Shown here: piece by piece, positions 12,244 to 23,109 of the stretch
Numbering within the stretch: position 1 is the stretch's first letter
Layout: every line of letters begins with the position of its first letter
Origin: Oscheius sp. JU75
Lineage: Eukaryota > Nematoda > Chromadorea > Rhabditida > Rhabditidae
Length of the DNA: 64,000 nucleotides
Direction: 5' to 3'
Assembly: GCA_037178855.1 (NCBI GenBank)
Contig: JASJZC010000007.1
Span: 310,001 to 374,000, forward strand
Position numbers and translations under genes: made by a program
Notes under the pieces: model-generated
Told to the model about the DNA's origin: nothing
Seen by the model: only the letters and a program-made list of their open reading frames with translations
The model's database searches: none

Positions 12244-14161
12244 TTATTGAAGAAGTGGCTTTTCCGATCTGCTTGTCCTGACATCCAGGTCAAGAACTAC
12301 AGTTTTTGCTGCGGGGATGGGTGAACCTTGAAAGTTGATGCTTTGTTGTACAAGGAACGGCTGACCTTTTGGTTTGAGAGGCGGGGGAGGAACAAGAGTA
12401 TACTCCGGAAGGACAGATTGAAGTATAGGAAAGACTCGAATGGCAGCATCACGCATCGGAAAGACGTCCCTGCAAACATAAATACACAAAAATACTAGAG
12501 AACTAAATTGAATATTCAAAATTTCTGAGCTTCTTTCAAGTTTTCATTACTGCTCCATAGCAATACTTTACGTGAACCGATAAAGCAATGTCTAGCAATG
12601 TCGTATTCGCTCTAAAGACCAAAGAGAAAGAAAAAGAGAAGAATCGCAAACTTTGCAGAAAAACAAAAGGACAAAACTTTAAAAAGCTCAAATACTGATA
12701 CTTACCAGATTAATAGCACAGGATGAATGAAAGAGATGACTAAAGGTATGAATACGAAGCTTGTCTCCAGCAGTAAGCTGATTACCTTCAAAAGTATGTA
12801 GTATTCATTTGTCCAACCTCCAAACCTCTTTTTGTGGATCGATTATGACATGGTTATACAAGAGCGTGATACCGGTAATGAAAAAGGTGAACTGCCACAG
12901 AAGAGTCTCCACAATAACCACTTCTTTAACTTGGACTGCCATTATTGTTGAGTGAGAGGGTCTGAAACGTGTGGAACAGTTCAGGTACTACTTACGGATG
13001 TTCTCCTTTTCTTGTGTAAATATGGGAAACAAGAAGAGCGAAATTGTGCATGACTATGAGGAAAGTTAGAAGAAAGAATCCCAATTCCTTTGATCTGATG
13101 GCCAAGAGGATTGAACACTGGATCATAACGTTTTGTAGTGGAGAAAATGGTATACCTTCTCCATGTTCTCTGGACGAGTATCTCGATCAAAAGCTGTAAA
13201 CAAAAGTGTGCATCCAACAGCTACTACCACAATGAGGCTTTGCCAAAAGCCCCAAATCGCTGTCCATGGCAGAGATTTTCTCAGTTCTCTGGAACAAAGG
13301 TATCAATTAGAAGTTGTGTGCTCAATTTCACATTCACAGTTAGAAATTGCCGTATGAGATAGTGAGGCGCAATCAAATGAAAAATTTGGCTTCTCACCAA
13401 GTTTTGTGGTAGAATATTCTCTACCTCAATAAGAAAGTCATTACACGCAGCAGACAGTGAAAGCTCTCAATGAATTTTAGTATGGTGAAATACTTTCAGA
13501 TATCTTCATACACTATTTCCAAAGTTATTTGAAAAGCCTATTGCGACAGTTGCCAGTTGCAATATAGCACACAATATGTCATATAGTGGAAAATGAGTTT
13601 TTAGCGTAGTCAAAATGACTCGAAATAGTTTGGTCAATGAGTTTGTGGCTGACAACTCTGGGGCTTTTCCATCCCCTCACAGTTTGTGTAAAAACCCACT
13701 TCCTTTTCATCTTTGACTGAAGAGCAACCATTGTGGTCAGTATTGCACAGTGAATGTAACAAAATAGCAGTGGAAATTCTTGTAGTTTGCAAGAAATGGT
13801 CGACACGAGGTTGATGCACGGATTATACATGCTGATAGTGATGAAGATGTTTCGAGCCAATTGAAAACAACCTAACAAAGAGAAATTTAGACTGGTAGCT
13901 GCCTGAAAGTCCGATATTTTGAGCCCATAAAAACTGTTACAAGCATTTTCCGTTGACTCAAGGATATTGGTGCAGCTTCTCTTGAAAGAACAGTCATCAC
14001 GCAGTTTCCGACTATCGACAGGATAGAGAAGATCAGTTCAAATATGTGCACAATCCTATTAATTGGGTAATAAGTGAGTTGCGAGCTCGTTAAACTGACC
14101 ATAAATGAGGCTCTGTCATGCCCTCGGCACATGAAGGATTATCGATCTCGAGGCGTGTCAT
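12244..14161 (-). CDS. Nematode serpentine chemoreceptor-like 7TM protein (Sra/Srab-like)
   Basis: The start at 14161 gives an N-terminus MTRLEIDNPSCAEGMTEP followed, across a short intron, by TM1 (FELIFSILSIVGNCVMTVL). Further helices are readable: TM2 (LLFCYIHCAILTTMVAL), TM3 (PLYDILCAILQLATVAIGF), TM4 (FWQSLIVVVAVGCTLLF), TM5 (FFLLTFLIVMHNFALLV), TM6 (LLWQFTFFITGITLLYN) and TM7 (TSFVFIPLVISFIHPVLLI). Introns of 38-40 nt join these in frame, for example 13173-13136. A Cys-containing short N-terminus and this helix layout fit nematode Sra/Srab receptors, which sit in ciliary membranes of chemosensory neurons. The C-terminal tail is unsettled: the Pro-rich frame ending at 12244 (VPPPPLKPKGQPF) does not join in phase with the exon I chose before it. 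Confidence 0.6.
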
Positions 14162-14457
14162 CTTTTTTGAAGAATCAAGGACATCTGTAGAGTTAAACGA
14201 TAAATAAAGAATGACAGAAATTGAGGAAGGCAAAGAAAAACAGGCTTACTGGAACCGGTGACCCAATGCGCTAAATTTCTACAAAACTTTAGCTTCAGGC
14301 GGCATTTTTAGGGATTTCGTACAGAGATAGGGGATACCAATGATGGATTTGATCTAAATAATAAAGGACAAATCACTGAGAATCTTTTGCCGAAATAGTC
14401 TAGCTCATCGGGACACAGATGTAATTGCACAGCTCGCGACTCATTGGCATCAAAAGT

Positions 14458-14533
14458 GGACCGATAGCTCAGCCGGTAGAGCATTGGGACCTATCTCCCC
14501 CAAGGGTCGGCGGTTCGATCCCGTCTCGGTCCA
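14458..14533 (+). tRNA. tRNA-like gene with 10-nt anticodon loop, identity undetermined
   Basis: All four arms fold. The acceptor is GGACCGA/TCGGTCC (7 bp, perfect), the D-arm GCTC/GAGC, the anticodon stem TTGGG/CCCAA and the T-arm GGCGG/CCGTC with T-loop TTCGATC. A discriminator A follows. A run of Ts about 5 nt downstream is a good Pol III terminator, and the A and B boxes are canonical. The anomaly is a 10-nt anticodon loop (ACCTATCTCC) where 7 is the rule, so no anticodon can be read with confidence. It could be a variant functional tRNA, a tRNA with a minimal insertion, or the best-preserved copy of a tRNA-derived repeat family. Confidence 0.7.
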
Positions 14534-14784
14534 AACATTTTTTTTCTAGTTTGTTGATATTTAATGCTTCTCTCGGCATCACGTTTTTTTTCGTTTCTTG
14601 TCATTTTTGTTGATTTTTTGTGGTTGTTTTTCTATCGTTATGCTTTCCAAGTGAAGTAAAAATGATCAACTGACGGTGTTCATAGACGCCGCGGTTGATC
14701 GTTTCGGGTCGCCGCGCTCTGCGCATCTGAAAGGCCGAGGTTCTCTCGTTTCTCCATAGGGTTGAGTTGCTGTTCTTTCCGCCA

Positions 14785-15055
14785 CATCATTGCACTCCCC
14801 CATAGAGCACGTTTGGGCCTATCTCAAGGACAAGAGCTGCAAGACTGCTCCAAGCAAGTAGAAGTTGGATGAAGTCCGAAGCAAGGCACTCGAGATTCTG
14901 GACCGGAATGACTCCAGAGCTGGCTCGCCGTTTTTTTGACGAAGCCAGGAAAAACGAGCTGGGCTTCATCGTCATAGAAGACCTCAGCTTTGCTCCGACC
15001 GGACCAAGCAGCAGACGCAGTCGAGGAAGAGACGATCGTATCGGATGTTGAAGAA
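14785..15055 (+). pseudogene. Tc1/mariner-type transposase C-terminal remnant
   Basis: The plus-strand frame reads SPIEHVWAYLKDK, the C-terminal signature around the last catalytic acidic residue of Tc1/mariner transposases (usually N/S-P-I-E-x-x-W). It is then interrupted by an in-frame TAG and continues as LDEVRSKALEIL. A shifted frame gives ELARRFFDEARKNELGF. No terminal inverted repeats or N-terminal DNA-binding part were found nearby, so this is a fragment. Confidence 0.5.
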
Positions 15056-15204
15056 GAAGCTCCAACCAAGGACGAATAATTCATGGACTGGTTCCCGTTT
15101 ACATTTTGATACATTCACTCGTATTGTTGTTTGTTTGTTGTTATAGAAAAAAACACCGTGGAAATCCAGTACTGGACGTAATGGTATTTGTCTTAGTCCT
15201 TCGA

Positions 15205-15290
15205 CAAGGCAATGCATCCATGGCGCAATGCCAGGTTGCGCGGTCTACTACGCATAGCGGGGTCGGGATTTCGGATCCCCGATTAGAAAA
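15205..15290 (+). repeat. Weak tRNA-like sequence
   Basis: TGGCGCAATGCCAGGTTGCGC resembles the D-arm of arginine tRNAs, followed by an arm containing CTACGCA and a T-arm-like hairpin (TCGGGATTTCGGATCCCCGA). Acceptor pairing is absent and the B box is poor. I would treat it as a decayed tRNA at best. Confidence 0.2.
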
Positions 15291-15794
15291 TTTTATTGGC
15301 TTACTGCCGCTATTCATTGGAAATTGACTATAGCCATTTGATAAGGAATTGCAGTTTACTCTCCTTCAAGAACACTTGCCGGGGATTTGATAATTTCAAG
15401 AGCTGATTTTGTTTGAAAGAAGTGTCAAAGGAGGGTTTTTGGATTTTCAAAACTGGATTTTAAAGCTAGATTTGTGAACGGATGAAAGCATTATTTTATC
15501 AAATCAGATTTAATAAGTGAGCAGTTAATTATCTTTTTGACTCTAAAAGAATTCTGTTAGAATCGTACATCTTTCCAAGTATTTACATCCTTAAATTCGG
15601 AACGGGAAGGGGAAAGCAAAGCAGACGGGAGAGAGAAGTGTGAATGAGGCTCAATCAAGTGAGCGGCCTGCTTCTGCAAAAGCCTGGCACCCCCACTAAC
15701 AAGCGGAAGGCAATGGCATCCGGATAAAGTCATTACACTGGCCAACAACACGCAGACTGAAAACGACCTCTCCCTCACTCATCTCCAACAATAT

Positions 15795-16865
15795 TTAATC
15801 AGACATGTACAAGACAAAGAGCAGAAGAAGAAGACTGGGACCTCCAAAAGAACTGGAAAGTGTGCAATAGGGAAGGTAGACCTGTACTGGGCGTTCAATA
15901 GCCTGAAAATGTGGAAGTCGAACACTATTTAAAGTTTGCGTACCTTCACCACGCTTTGGAACGCAGCAATTCCGCAGGACATCTCAAGGCTTGGTTTTAT
16001 GCAATCGACGTAGGTTTGGATGGCGCTGAACAAAAATGTGCTGCTCAGAGCTATGTCCTTGTCATTGTCTCTCTCCATCTAAGTCAAATTTTCTGTCTCT
16101 GTCGCTGCGGAAATGCTGTAGGCCGCGCCCAACTTACAAGCAGGCAGCATTGCCAGGGTGATACTCATTGTACATCTGCTCCTGCCGAGAGCTGACATGT
16201 CCAAAAGACTTTTCGCACATTGACACTTCAATGCTGTTGCTGACTGACATGAAGCATTCCCAAGATTGGACCATTGCTGAAAAGTGAAACGTGTCGAAAA
16301 AACGTCTCCATTCTGGGTTTCGCGGCTACTGTGCTAGGAAGCCCTACGAGATTATTACCGTTATACTCAACCCTCATATTTCACTCACAGTCATATCCCT
16401 CTCCACAGATGTAGTCTAGGGTCGCATCAGCTACAGCATATCTAGATTTCAAAGGCTCCATGGCATAACAGGCCTGCTTGATGAATGTTCCTCCCAGGCA
16501 GTCATTGTAGCGACGATAAGCCCTGCAAAATGTTTAATCATCTCGCAATCTAATGGGCAAACAGCTGGGACCAGATTCAACACTTACGTGCACAACATGA
16601 TCAGATGTTTGGGCGATTTCGTCCTCATCTCGTTGATGGTCAACGAAGAGTTTTGGGAAAAGACTCCCAATGCAACCAAATCATCAGAACACTGTCCGAT
16701 TTTCAGCTCTGCTGCTCCATCGCACGGACTGGATAGCATAGCGAGCTGTGGAACCAGTTCATTAGGGTTTGTTGGGAAGTAGAGACCTTAAAGTGTAAAG
16801 CCAAATAAATACTGGATACCTGTGACGATTAAACATGAATTGAAGACAATAAGGGTCGAGCGCAT
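15795..16865 (-). CDS. Secreted DUF19 (T20D4.11-like) Cys-rich protein, 235 residues
   Basis: Six exons join cleanly: 16865-16820, 16786-16588, 16522-16389, 16276-16138, 16025-15944 and 15902-15795 (708 nt). The N-terminus [19 protein letters not shown] can act as a signal peptide. Regularly spaced cysteines follow, with features of the nematode DUF19 domain: [39 protein letters not shown] and [14 protein letters not shown]. The C-terminus is a short hydrophobic stretch ([16 protein letters not shown]) that could be a GPI-anchor signal. The family is nematode-specific and its biochemical role is not settled. The gene follows the lectin gene on the same strand with about 420 nt between them. 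Confidence 0.8.
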
Positions 16866-17287
16866 CGCGTGCGAGCAATGTGATAATGACGGAAAGTGCT
16901 GCGCGACACACTGTCAAATATTTAGAGATAGGTGGGGAAGAGCTTCGGGAAATGACCAGCAAAAAGCTCACGCGAGCTGTCAAAGATGGCAGTCGGTTTG
17001 ATCAACAACAGTTTCCTGGTCACTATCCCTCTTGGAAAAGTAATAATACTCGCCTTCTCTCTTACTACATACCAGTGAATACGAAGTTTACAAAGTTTTG
17101 ATTCAAGAATGAAAGCCTGCAGGGACGAAAAAATAAACTGTAAAAACTTTTATTTGCGTAAAACTGCTCTGTTTATTAACTGTGTTACTCTTTCGTTAAC
17201 TAACGCCAGCTAGTATTATACCAAAAGCAGCTCTAGTATAAGGCAGGGAACATTTATTGCAAAAAAACAAGGTCAAAACTTTAACCA

Positions 17288-18180
17288 TCACTTGGGGAAG
17301 GAAATGCCACTAACAAAGTATCGCTCCACATCACTGTGAATTGAAGCCAAGTGTCCTCCAGACGCTTCAGCGCATGTTGCTTCAGCATTCCCGAACGTCG
17401 TTGGTGTTCCGGTAAAAGTTCTGTAGCAAGCATTTGTTAAATTGAAGTATCCAGTTTGACAAAGAGCTGAAATGTGGATATTTTTGATATAAAGTAACCG
17501 AACCACGACGTGAAGGCTGTAATTGTTGTGAAAGAGAAGGCTTTTTACACACAAATGCTCGTAGCACTTCGGAAGAAGTTGGTATTGAACTGAACTTGTA
17601 ACGATATCCGTCACCATCATCCCGTTCATCTGAGCACAACTGAAGAAGCACTTTTATGAAGCGTGATACCTTACATATCCGTTTGTTTCATCGGGAAACG
17701 GATTATTTTCATTTCGATAATCGAAGATTGATCCGTCAGACCAACCCCAGGAATCGTTATTAAAGGCGAGGCCAATCATAACTTCGTTTTGCCACTCCAC
17801 TGTCATTCCCGTTGCCAATAGCTCGCTTACAAAGTATCGTTCATCATCGCTATGGATTGATGCTAAATGTCCTCCCGGGGTTGCGGTACATATCATTTCG
17901 GCTGTGATCCAATCCGTCTTAGTAGTGAAGGTTCGATAACAAGAGTCGGTCTCGTTGAAGTAGAACCAGCCAGCCTCACAGAGGGCTGAACTACGAATGA
18001 TACTGAATAAAAAGTTTTCCCACCTTGACGTTGATTCTGAATTGGAGGCGTAGTCGTGAACGATCCAATAGTTTGGTCAGTCATACAAATGAAAAGTAAA
18101 GGAGTGTCACAAGCAACTCTTCTGAATTTTTTGAAGTTATGATTCACTATCACAAATTTAAAAAATCAACAGAGTTTGGT
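17288..18180 (-). CDS. C-type lectin-domain protein with tandem CTLDs, 5' end unresolved
   Basis: A complete CTLD is encoded by exons at about 17983-17677 and 17641-17530. It contains WFYFNETDSCYR, GGHLASIHSDDERYFVS, WQNEVMIGLAFN, WGWSDGSIFDYRNE and, across a 36-nt intron, DGDGYRYKF and AFVCKK. A second CTLD starts after a further short intron (about 17464) with LCQTGYFNLTNACYR and repeats GGHLASIHSDVERYFVS, but it stops at 17288 after only its N-terminal half. An AATAAA follows within 40 nt. The most upstream exon (RVACDTPLLFICM) looks like the tail of yet another CTLD, with a candidate preceding exon near 18290-18260 (NQCFGFVGGTNLW). I could not find a start codon, so the 5' end lies upstream or the gene is damaged. 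C. elegans CLEC proteins are mostly secreted and immune- or gut-associated. Confidence 0.82.
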
Positions 18181-18309
18181 TTGGATGGTTTGTTCAGTAT
18201 CCTAGCTTTCGAAACATACACAAAACTGATTTATTGCTCTTAGCACTTTCTGGTCAGACTCACTGCCAAAGGTTTGTTCCTCCAACAAATCCAAAACACT
18301 GATTGCTCG

Positions 18310-19047
18310 ATGTATTTATAGCAGAAGTCTCGTGATCAGATAGTGGCCGGAATCGAATTTTTGCCTTTCTACGAGGGTTCACATGTGTGATCCAAGACAC
18401 TTTGTCCATTCTTAATGCAGATTTTACAGGAACAAAGAAAAAGACTTACTTGGTAGATGGAGAATTAGGGAAATTCATTTCCTTGGAACTGAAGACGATG
18501 GCTGCGAAGCGAAAGCGAGGACTTGTTATCAAATCTTGGCCTCTAAGAGGGGGATACCCGCTTGAATCCAGTGGCTCCCTTATGTCACTGTAATGTAGTG
18601 TGTGACCCTTTACCTCTCTATCTGTCTAATTATTAAACTAATAACTGAACTTTTAGTGAACATATACGAGGACAATAACATAAACTACCGGAGCGGGATT
18701 TCCTCTTCAAGGTTAACAAACCATCTTCAGGAACCCTCATGTTCATATCCAACTTCGGTCGCTTCCTCGAATCGGCAGTAAACGAGATCTAATCACAAAC
18801 TTAACAGAGCTATTTGTTGAAAGTCTCTCAAAAACGCGGGTACTACAGCTGTTTAACGGCTAGCAGTAAGGAATTTTGAGTCACCTGTTCCTCCTATGGA
18901 ACAAAACCTAATCAACAGCTGTTCATTTGTCGACAACGTATAAAGCAATAGGATTATAGACGCAAGAGGAGTAGGGATGAATAAAGAATAAATATAATAG
19001 AAAGACTATTTTGAGAGTAAGGCAAATCTAAAGGCAAGAGACCAAAG
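18310..19047. other. Intergenic; one TATA-like motif
   Basis: CTATAAATA at about 18313-18321 on the minus strand could be the TATA box of the lectin gene. If so, its first exon would begin near 18290. I see nothing else that I can support up to the F-box-type gene. Confidence 0.3.
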
Positions 19048-19171
19048 TCAGCAGCAGTTGACCAAAACAATGTTGGAGAAAAAAATCCAGCACAAGCCTA
19101 ATGTGGTTGTAGACACATTACATGAGAGTAAACTAAGGAACATATCAAATACTGAAAAGGAAACGCTTTCA

Positions 19172-19749
19172 CTACTCGGAAAGCATCTTGTACTGGTCGG
19201 GTTCCAGACGATCATTGAAGGCTTCGTATGGGGAGCTGACCGAGCGGACGATAATATTGTTATGTTCAAAAACAACCACAAGTTTTTGATGAATGGCATG
19301 GGTGCGCTGCAATATGTAGAACTTCGATCTTGAAATATGGATTGGCAGTCTGCTCTTGGGGAATTGTTGCAGAATCGAATGCCCGTGGAGAGTTTTCGTG
19401 TAGAGGACAGAGGCATCCAGATCCTTCATAACCTCTCCGTGATACAAACTGGATACTCTCATGAGCTGACCGCGCTCCACATTCCGCGTTCCTTGCTTCC
19501 ATTCCTGATAGTAAAAATAGTTGGAAAAACTATTGAACGTACGGAAAGGAAGGTGTTCAAATCGTTTGCTTCGATCTGGTTGAAATCAATGACAAACGTC
19601 TTGGCCTTCAAGGCTAGAAGATCTTCCCTATAGAAGATGGCGCTTGGAAAGTTGATGCTCACATTGAGCGGGAAGATCCCGAGCGATGCCTCGCCTCTGG
19701 TTACAACAAATTTTCTGTTGAATGCTCTGATCTCTTTCACTCCCAGACT
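19172..19749 (-). pseudogene. F-box-associated-type gene copy lacking its 5' half
   Basis: Two exons (19749 to about 19518, then 19480-19172) join in phase across a 37-nt intron. The protein frame contains LLALKAKTFVIDFNQIEANDL then NTFLSEWKQGT, which parallels GMKAKSFMIGFKDLRPRDIT then EFLIEWKCG in the neighbour at 21636-22810. Both end with a similar tail (DQYKMLSE versus DQFRMLAE). The upstream exons that encode the N-terminal half of the neighbour were not found in the AT-rich kilobase before it. It may be a truncated duplicate, or its 5' exons may be too diverged for me to see. The W-containing block suits the F-box-associated domain of nematode F-box proteins; this assignment is by pattern only. 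Confidence 0.5.
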
Positions 19750-19779
19750 CTGAAAATTTTCTTTCACTAGTGAACAAAC

Positions 19780-20880
19780 CGAAAAAAACTTTCAGGAAAA
19801 TGTTGCCCTTTCTGATACAAGTGCAGTGCGGCGCATAATTTAAGCCTCACCCTATTTTTTACCTATAGCAGCTTAGAACAAGGTTTTGAGGATAATCACC
19901 AACCGATTCAGTGGCTTTCAAAATCCCCAAGTACAGCACGTTAAGCAGATTAGACTTATTTAAAGACCTGCAATTTCTGCAATTTCAGCGTACTTGCGGT
20001 CATTTTTCATTGACATCATCATTAAAATCAGGATGCAAAACAACCTTTTTTGCCAACAAATTTGAAGAAAAAACCTGGAAAAATATGTTGAAAAAAATCA
20101 GAAACACGCAAAATTGGGCCAGCCTCCTTATTGAGGTAGATTTCAAAGTTTTTCCCTCATATTTTTACTCACATTTGTTGGGAAGTAGGTTTCCATGCGC
20201 TCAGGACTCGATTAAACGATCAGAAAAAAAAATCTGGCGTGGAAATGTTAAAAATGCGAAAACTAGAAAAATCCTTTTGCGCGCGCGGCTGCTGAGTTTT
20301 AAACATTCAAATTGGCGCGAAATCCAGGTGTCCTCTCCGTAGAAAATGTACTATACCTCCATGGATCATTAGCAGCGCGCTCGCTTGGCGTCACAAAAAC
20401 TCGCTGATTACTGAGGTGTATTCCTTTTTTGTTTTATCATCGATGATCACCGAAATATAAGCCCGCAAAGTTGCTACTCCAAAACAAAAGTTACCATTCG
20501 CCGAGAAGCTTTCTCGGCAGTACTTGTCTGCCTCGCCGCGACAAGTCACGCGCTTTTTGGCAAATTATGGCTAGTTTCAGAAAAAAGAATAATCAGTCGA
20601 AACTGTAGCTTCTGATAGCATGTTGCTCCTTTATTTGTAGACAACTACTCTCGCCTTTTTGCCAATGGCTGGCAGGAGATCGGCCAGCGATTCGTTGCCG
20701 AGTAGAAACGGGTCCTTTCCCATTGTCTAAAACTAATTGTTACGTCCGACCAAAAAAGAGAAAGTTAAGCAAAAACAGAGAAGATAGGGATACAAAAAAA
20801 GGAGGTAAAAAGATATCAGCGACAACAAAGTATAGAAGCGCCACAGTACTAAATTATTCTTTATGACAAAAAATTCCCCC
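19780..20880. other. AT-rich spacer with one ORF and one hairpin
   Basis: A 143-codon ORF (19911-20342 plus), rich in Lys, Phe and Ser, has no recognisable domain. A short hairpin GCCGAGAA-GCT-TTCTCGGC lies at 20500-20518. I cannot support a gene here. Confidence 0.3.
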
Positions 20881-21503
20881 TAGTTATCGATTTCTAATAA
20901 TCTATACAGAAACCAAAGCGCGATAATGGTCTGAGACTGGAGCGTCGCAAATTTTCTCACCTCGGTTAGATCTGTTCGTATTGCTCGAGCATGAGACGGT
21001 TGAGTCAGCCCTGGAGACCCTATTAAATTATCAAACTTATTGTGGGCCAACCAAACGTGTCGTTTGAATTTTTTTGACATTGTTGGAATATCTGTAGTAA
21101 TAAAGGATGTAAATCTCAGCGGTTTCAGTAGGATCAGAAAGGCTGAAACGAAAAACCAGAGAGAAATACTTTGTTTCGCTGTACGTTTTCGTAAACGGAC
21201 TGAAAGATCTGATAAACAAAGGAGCCTGTGAGACTTGAAAACATTCGTAGCGTTGCGAAAGAGAGCTGCGTAAGAAGACATGTAAGGAATGTTATTGCGT
21301 GCGCGTGAACAGCTGCTAGGCTTTCTGATGAGATTTCTAATAAATTTGTTTGCAACATAGCGCAGAAACCTCTGTCTGGTGGCGAAAGACTGTCTCAACA
21401 AAAAATTTTGTTGAGACAGTCTTTCGTCCTCACATTTTCGACCTAATAAAGCGTCAAGAGCTGCCAGAAAGCTTGGTTGAACAGAGCTAAGGCAAAGGGT
21501 CAT
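20880..21503 (-). CDS. Unassigned 207-codon ORF
   Basis: This is one of the longest open frames in the window that is not linked to a family. It has one clear hydrophobic stretch (ISLWFFVSAFLILL) and otherwise basic sequence. The stretch just upstream on the same strand (21700-21500) has another hydrophobic frame. The perfect 44-bp palindrome at 21383-21426 lies inside it and encodes SQQNFLLRQSFATRQ on this strand. It may be chance or a transposon-derived frame; I do not recognise it. Confidence 0.2.
   Translation of the reverse strand: MTLCLSSVQPSFLAALDALLGRKCEDERLSQQNFLLRQSFATRQRFLRYVANKFIRNLIRKPSSCSRARNNIPYMSSYAALFRNATNVFKSHRLLCLSDLSVRLRKRTAKQSISLWFFVSAFLILLKPLRFTSFITTDIPTMSKKFKRHVWLAHNKFDNLIGSPGLTQPSHARAIRTDLTEVRKFATLQSQTIIALWFLYRLLEIDN
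21383..21426. repeat. Perfect 44-bp inverted repeat (21-bp arms, 2-nt loop)
   Basis: The left arm CGAAAGACTGTCTCAACAAA(A) is followed by AA and then its exact reverse complement. No mismatch was found by eye. The arms are too long to be chance in 64 kb. It could be a foldback element, a small-RNA hairpin or an assembly fold artefact. Confidence 0.9.
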
Positions 21504-21635
21504 ACTAAGGCAAACATCAACGGGCTAAGACAAGGTTCGAAAAAAAGCAGACAATTAACAAATTGTACGATTCGGTAAAGCTGTTGGAGAGGGTCATAAT
21601 AAAGGGCAAATTTAAAACCAGGAACTAATTGAAAG

Positions 21636-22810
21636 CTACTCGGCAAGCATTCTGAACTGATCAGAGGACAGATATTTCTCAAAGAACCGTATTGGGTCAT
21701 CTGCTCGCATTACCATAATACTTGTCTTCTCCAAAATGACCACCAACTTTTGGTTAAGGTTAGAGGGGCGAAGAAGTACATAGTACTCGGAGTCAGACAC
21801 AAATTTTGGTAGCTGTTCAACTGGTAGAGGGGCAAGGACGGACTGAGAATGGAGCAACTTTGTGTACAGAAGAGACGGTTTCAAATACGTTACAACGGCC
21901 TTCTGAAAAGCTTCTTCAGTTTTCAGAAAGTGACCATCTTCGATATGCCTTCGGCCGCACTTCCATTCCTGAAAACCGATAAAATAGAAATTGTCAAACT
22001 CGACTTACAATCAGGAACTCGGTAATATCCCTCGGCCGGAGGTCCTTGAAACCTATCATGAAGCTCTTTGCCTTCATGCCAAGAAGCTCGTTACGAGCGT
22101 AGTTGCTGTTTGTGATAATTATAGTGGTAATCGAAGACGGCAACATTTGAGGGCAAAGATGGTCCCTGTCGACTATTTGTTTGTCTGTTGTAGTAACAGT
22201 CTTGACGAATAGACCCTGAAATTAGTATTCGAAAGCTTTGATACACTCTCTATCTCACCGGTTCACCGTCTCTGTTAGCCTCTTTCTGTCCTTCTGCCGC
22301 ACAGCCTCTATTATTATGTCTCTCTGTCTCTCCGTCTCTCGGCAATCACTGTTACCTACCTCCAAAATCTTCCTGACCATAATGCCACCGTCGTCAAAGT
22401 CCGCTTTGACAATTTCGTGGATGTTAGTGTAAATAGGCACCATTATTGCATTTTCCTTGGCAAATTTAATAAAGGCTTTGACGAAATCTGATGTGAATGG
22501 AGCTTTGGGATTCGAAGCATCTTTGCGAAATACGATTCTCTCTACAGCGAAGCGGAAGCACGTCGTGTGATGACTAATATCGTTTAGAGCCACGGATTTC
22601 CGCGTCACGTTAGGCCCGATTCTGAATTTCGGCCCATACACAATATCCCAACCGGTGTCCTGGAACTTCTAATTTCGGAAACATAATTGAAAGACTTACG
22701 TTTTGTTTCAGTACGTCGACCTGGACTTTCGGTCCCTTCTTGACCTTGGATAGAACCTCGCTGACATGTTTGTTCGTTCTCATCATACGAGAAAAGCTCT
22801 GGCATCCCAT
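21636..22810 (-). CDS. F-box/F-box-associated-type protein (by pattern)
   Basis: Readable exons are 22810 to about 22701, 22672 to about 22363, 22215 to about 22011 and 21970-21636, all joined in phase. The first begins with ATG directly after a TTTCAG and reads MGCQSFSRMMRTNKHVSEVL, a plausible end of an F-box helix bundle. The body contains YGPKFRIGPNVTRKSV, then GMKAKSFMIGFKDLRPRDIT, then EFLIEWKCGRR, and the tail DQFRMLAE. This matches the layout of nematode F-box proteins with an F-box-associated domain, which act as substrate adaptors of SCF ubiquitin ligases. Exons upstream at 22.9-23.1 kb (for example VFIGEDGQKIRTVGAIGDKK) may belong to it, but I could not join them in phase. It is a paralogue of the copy at 19172-19749. 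Confidence 0.55.
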
Positions 22811-23109
22811 CTGAAATGTTTTGCGCCTTTTTTCATAATTTTAACGGAATCCTCTTAAACTTTTTTGATAAGAAATTGAAGCAAAAAGTGAAATTTGCCA
22901 GTACCACTCTTTCTTATCCCCAATAGCTCCAACGGTACGGATTTTTTGTCCATCCTCTCCAATAAAGACTAACTTTCTGCTCGGAAAGTCAAAAGATTGA
23001 AGGATAGAAATGGAAACATATGGAAAAAGACATACCTTTCAGCCAATGACGTGTATGAAGTCGTCCATCGCTGGAGTCAATGTAAACTGCCGATTCTGGC
23101 CCATGATCT

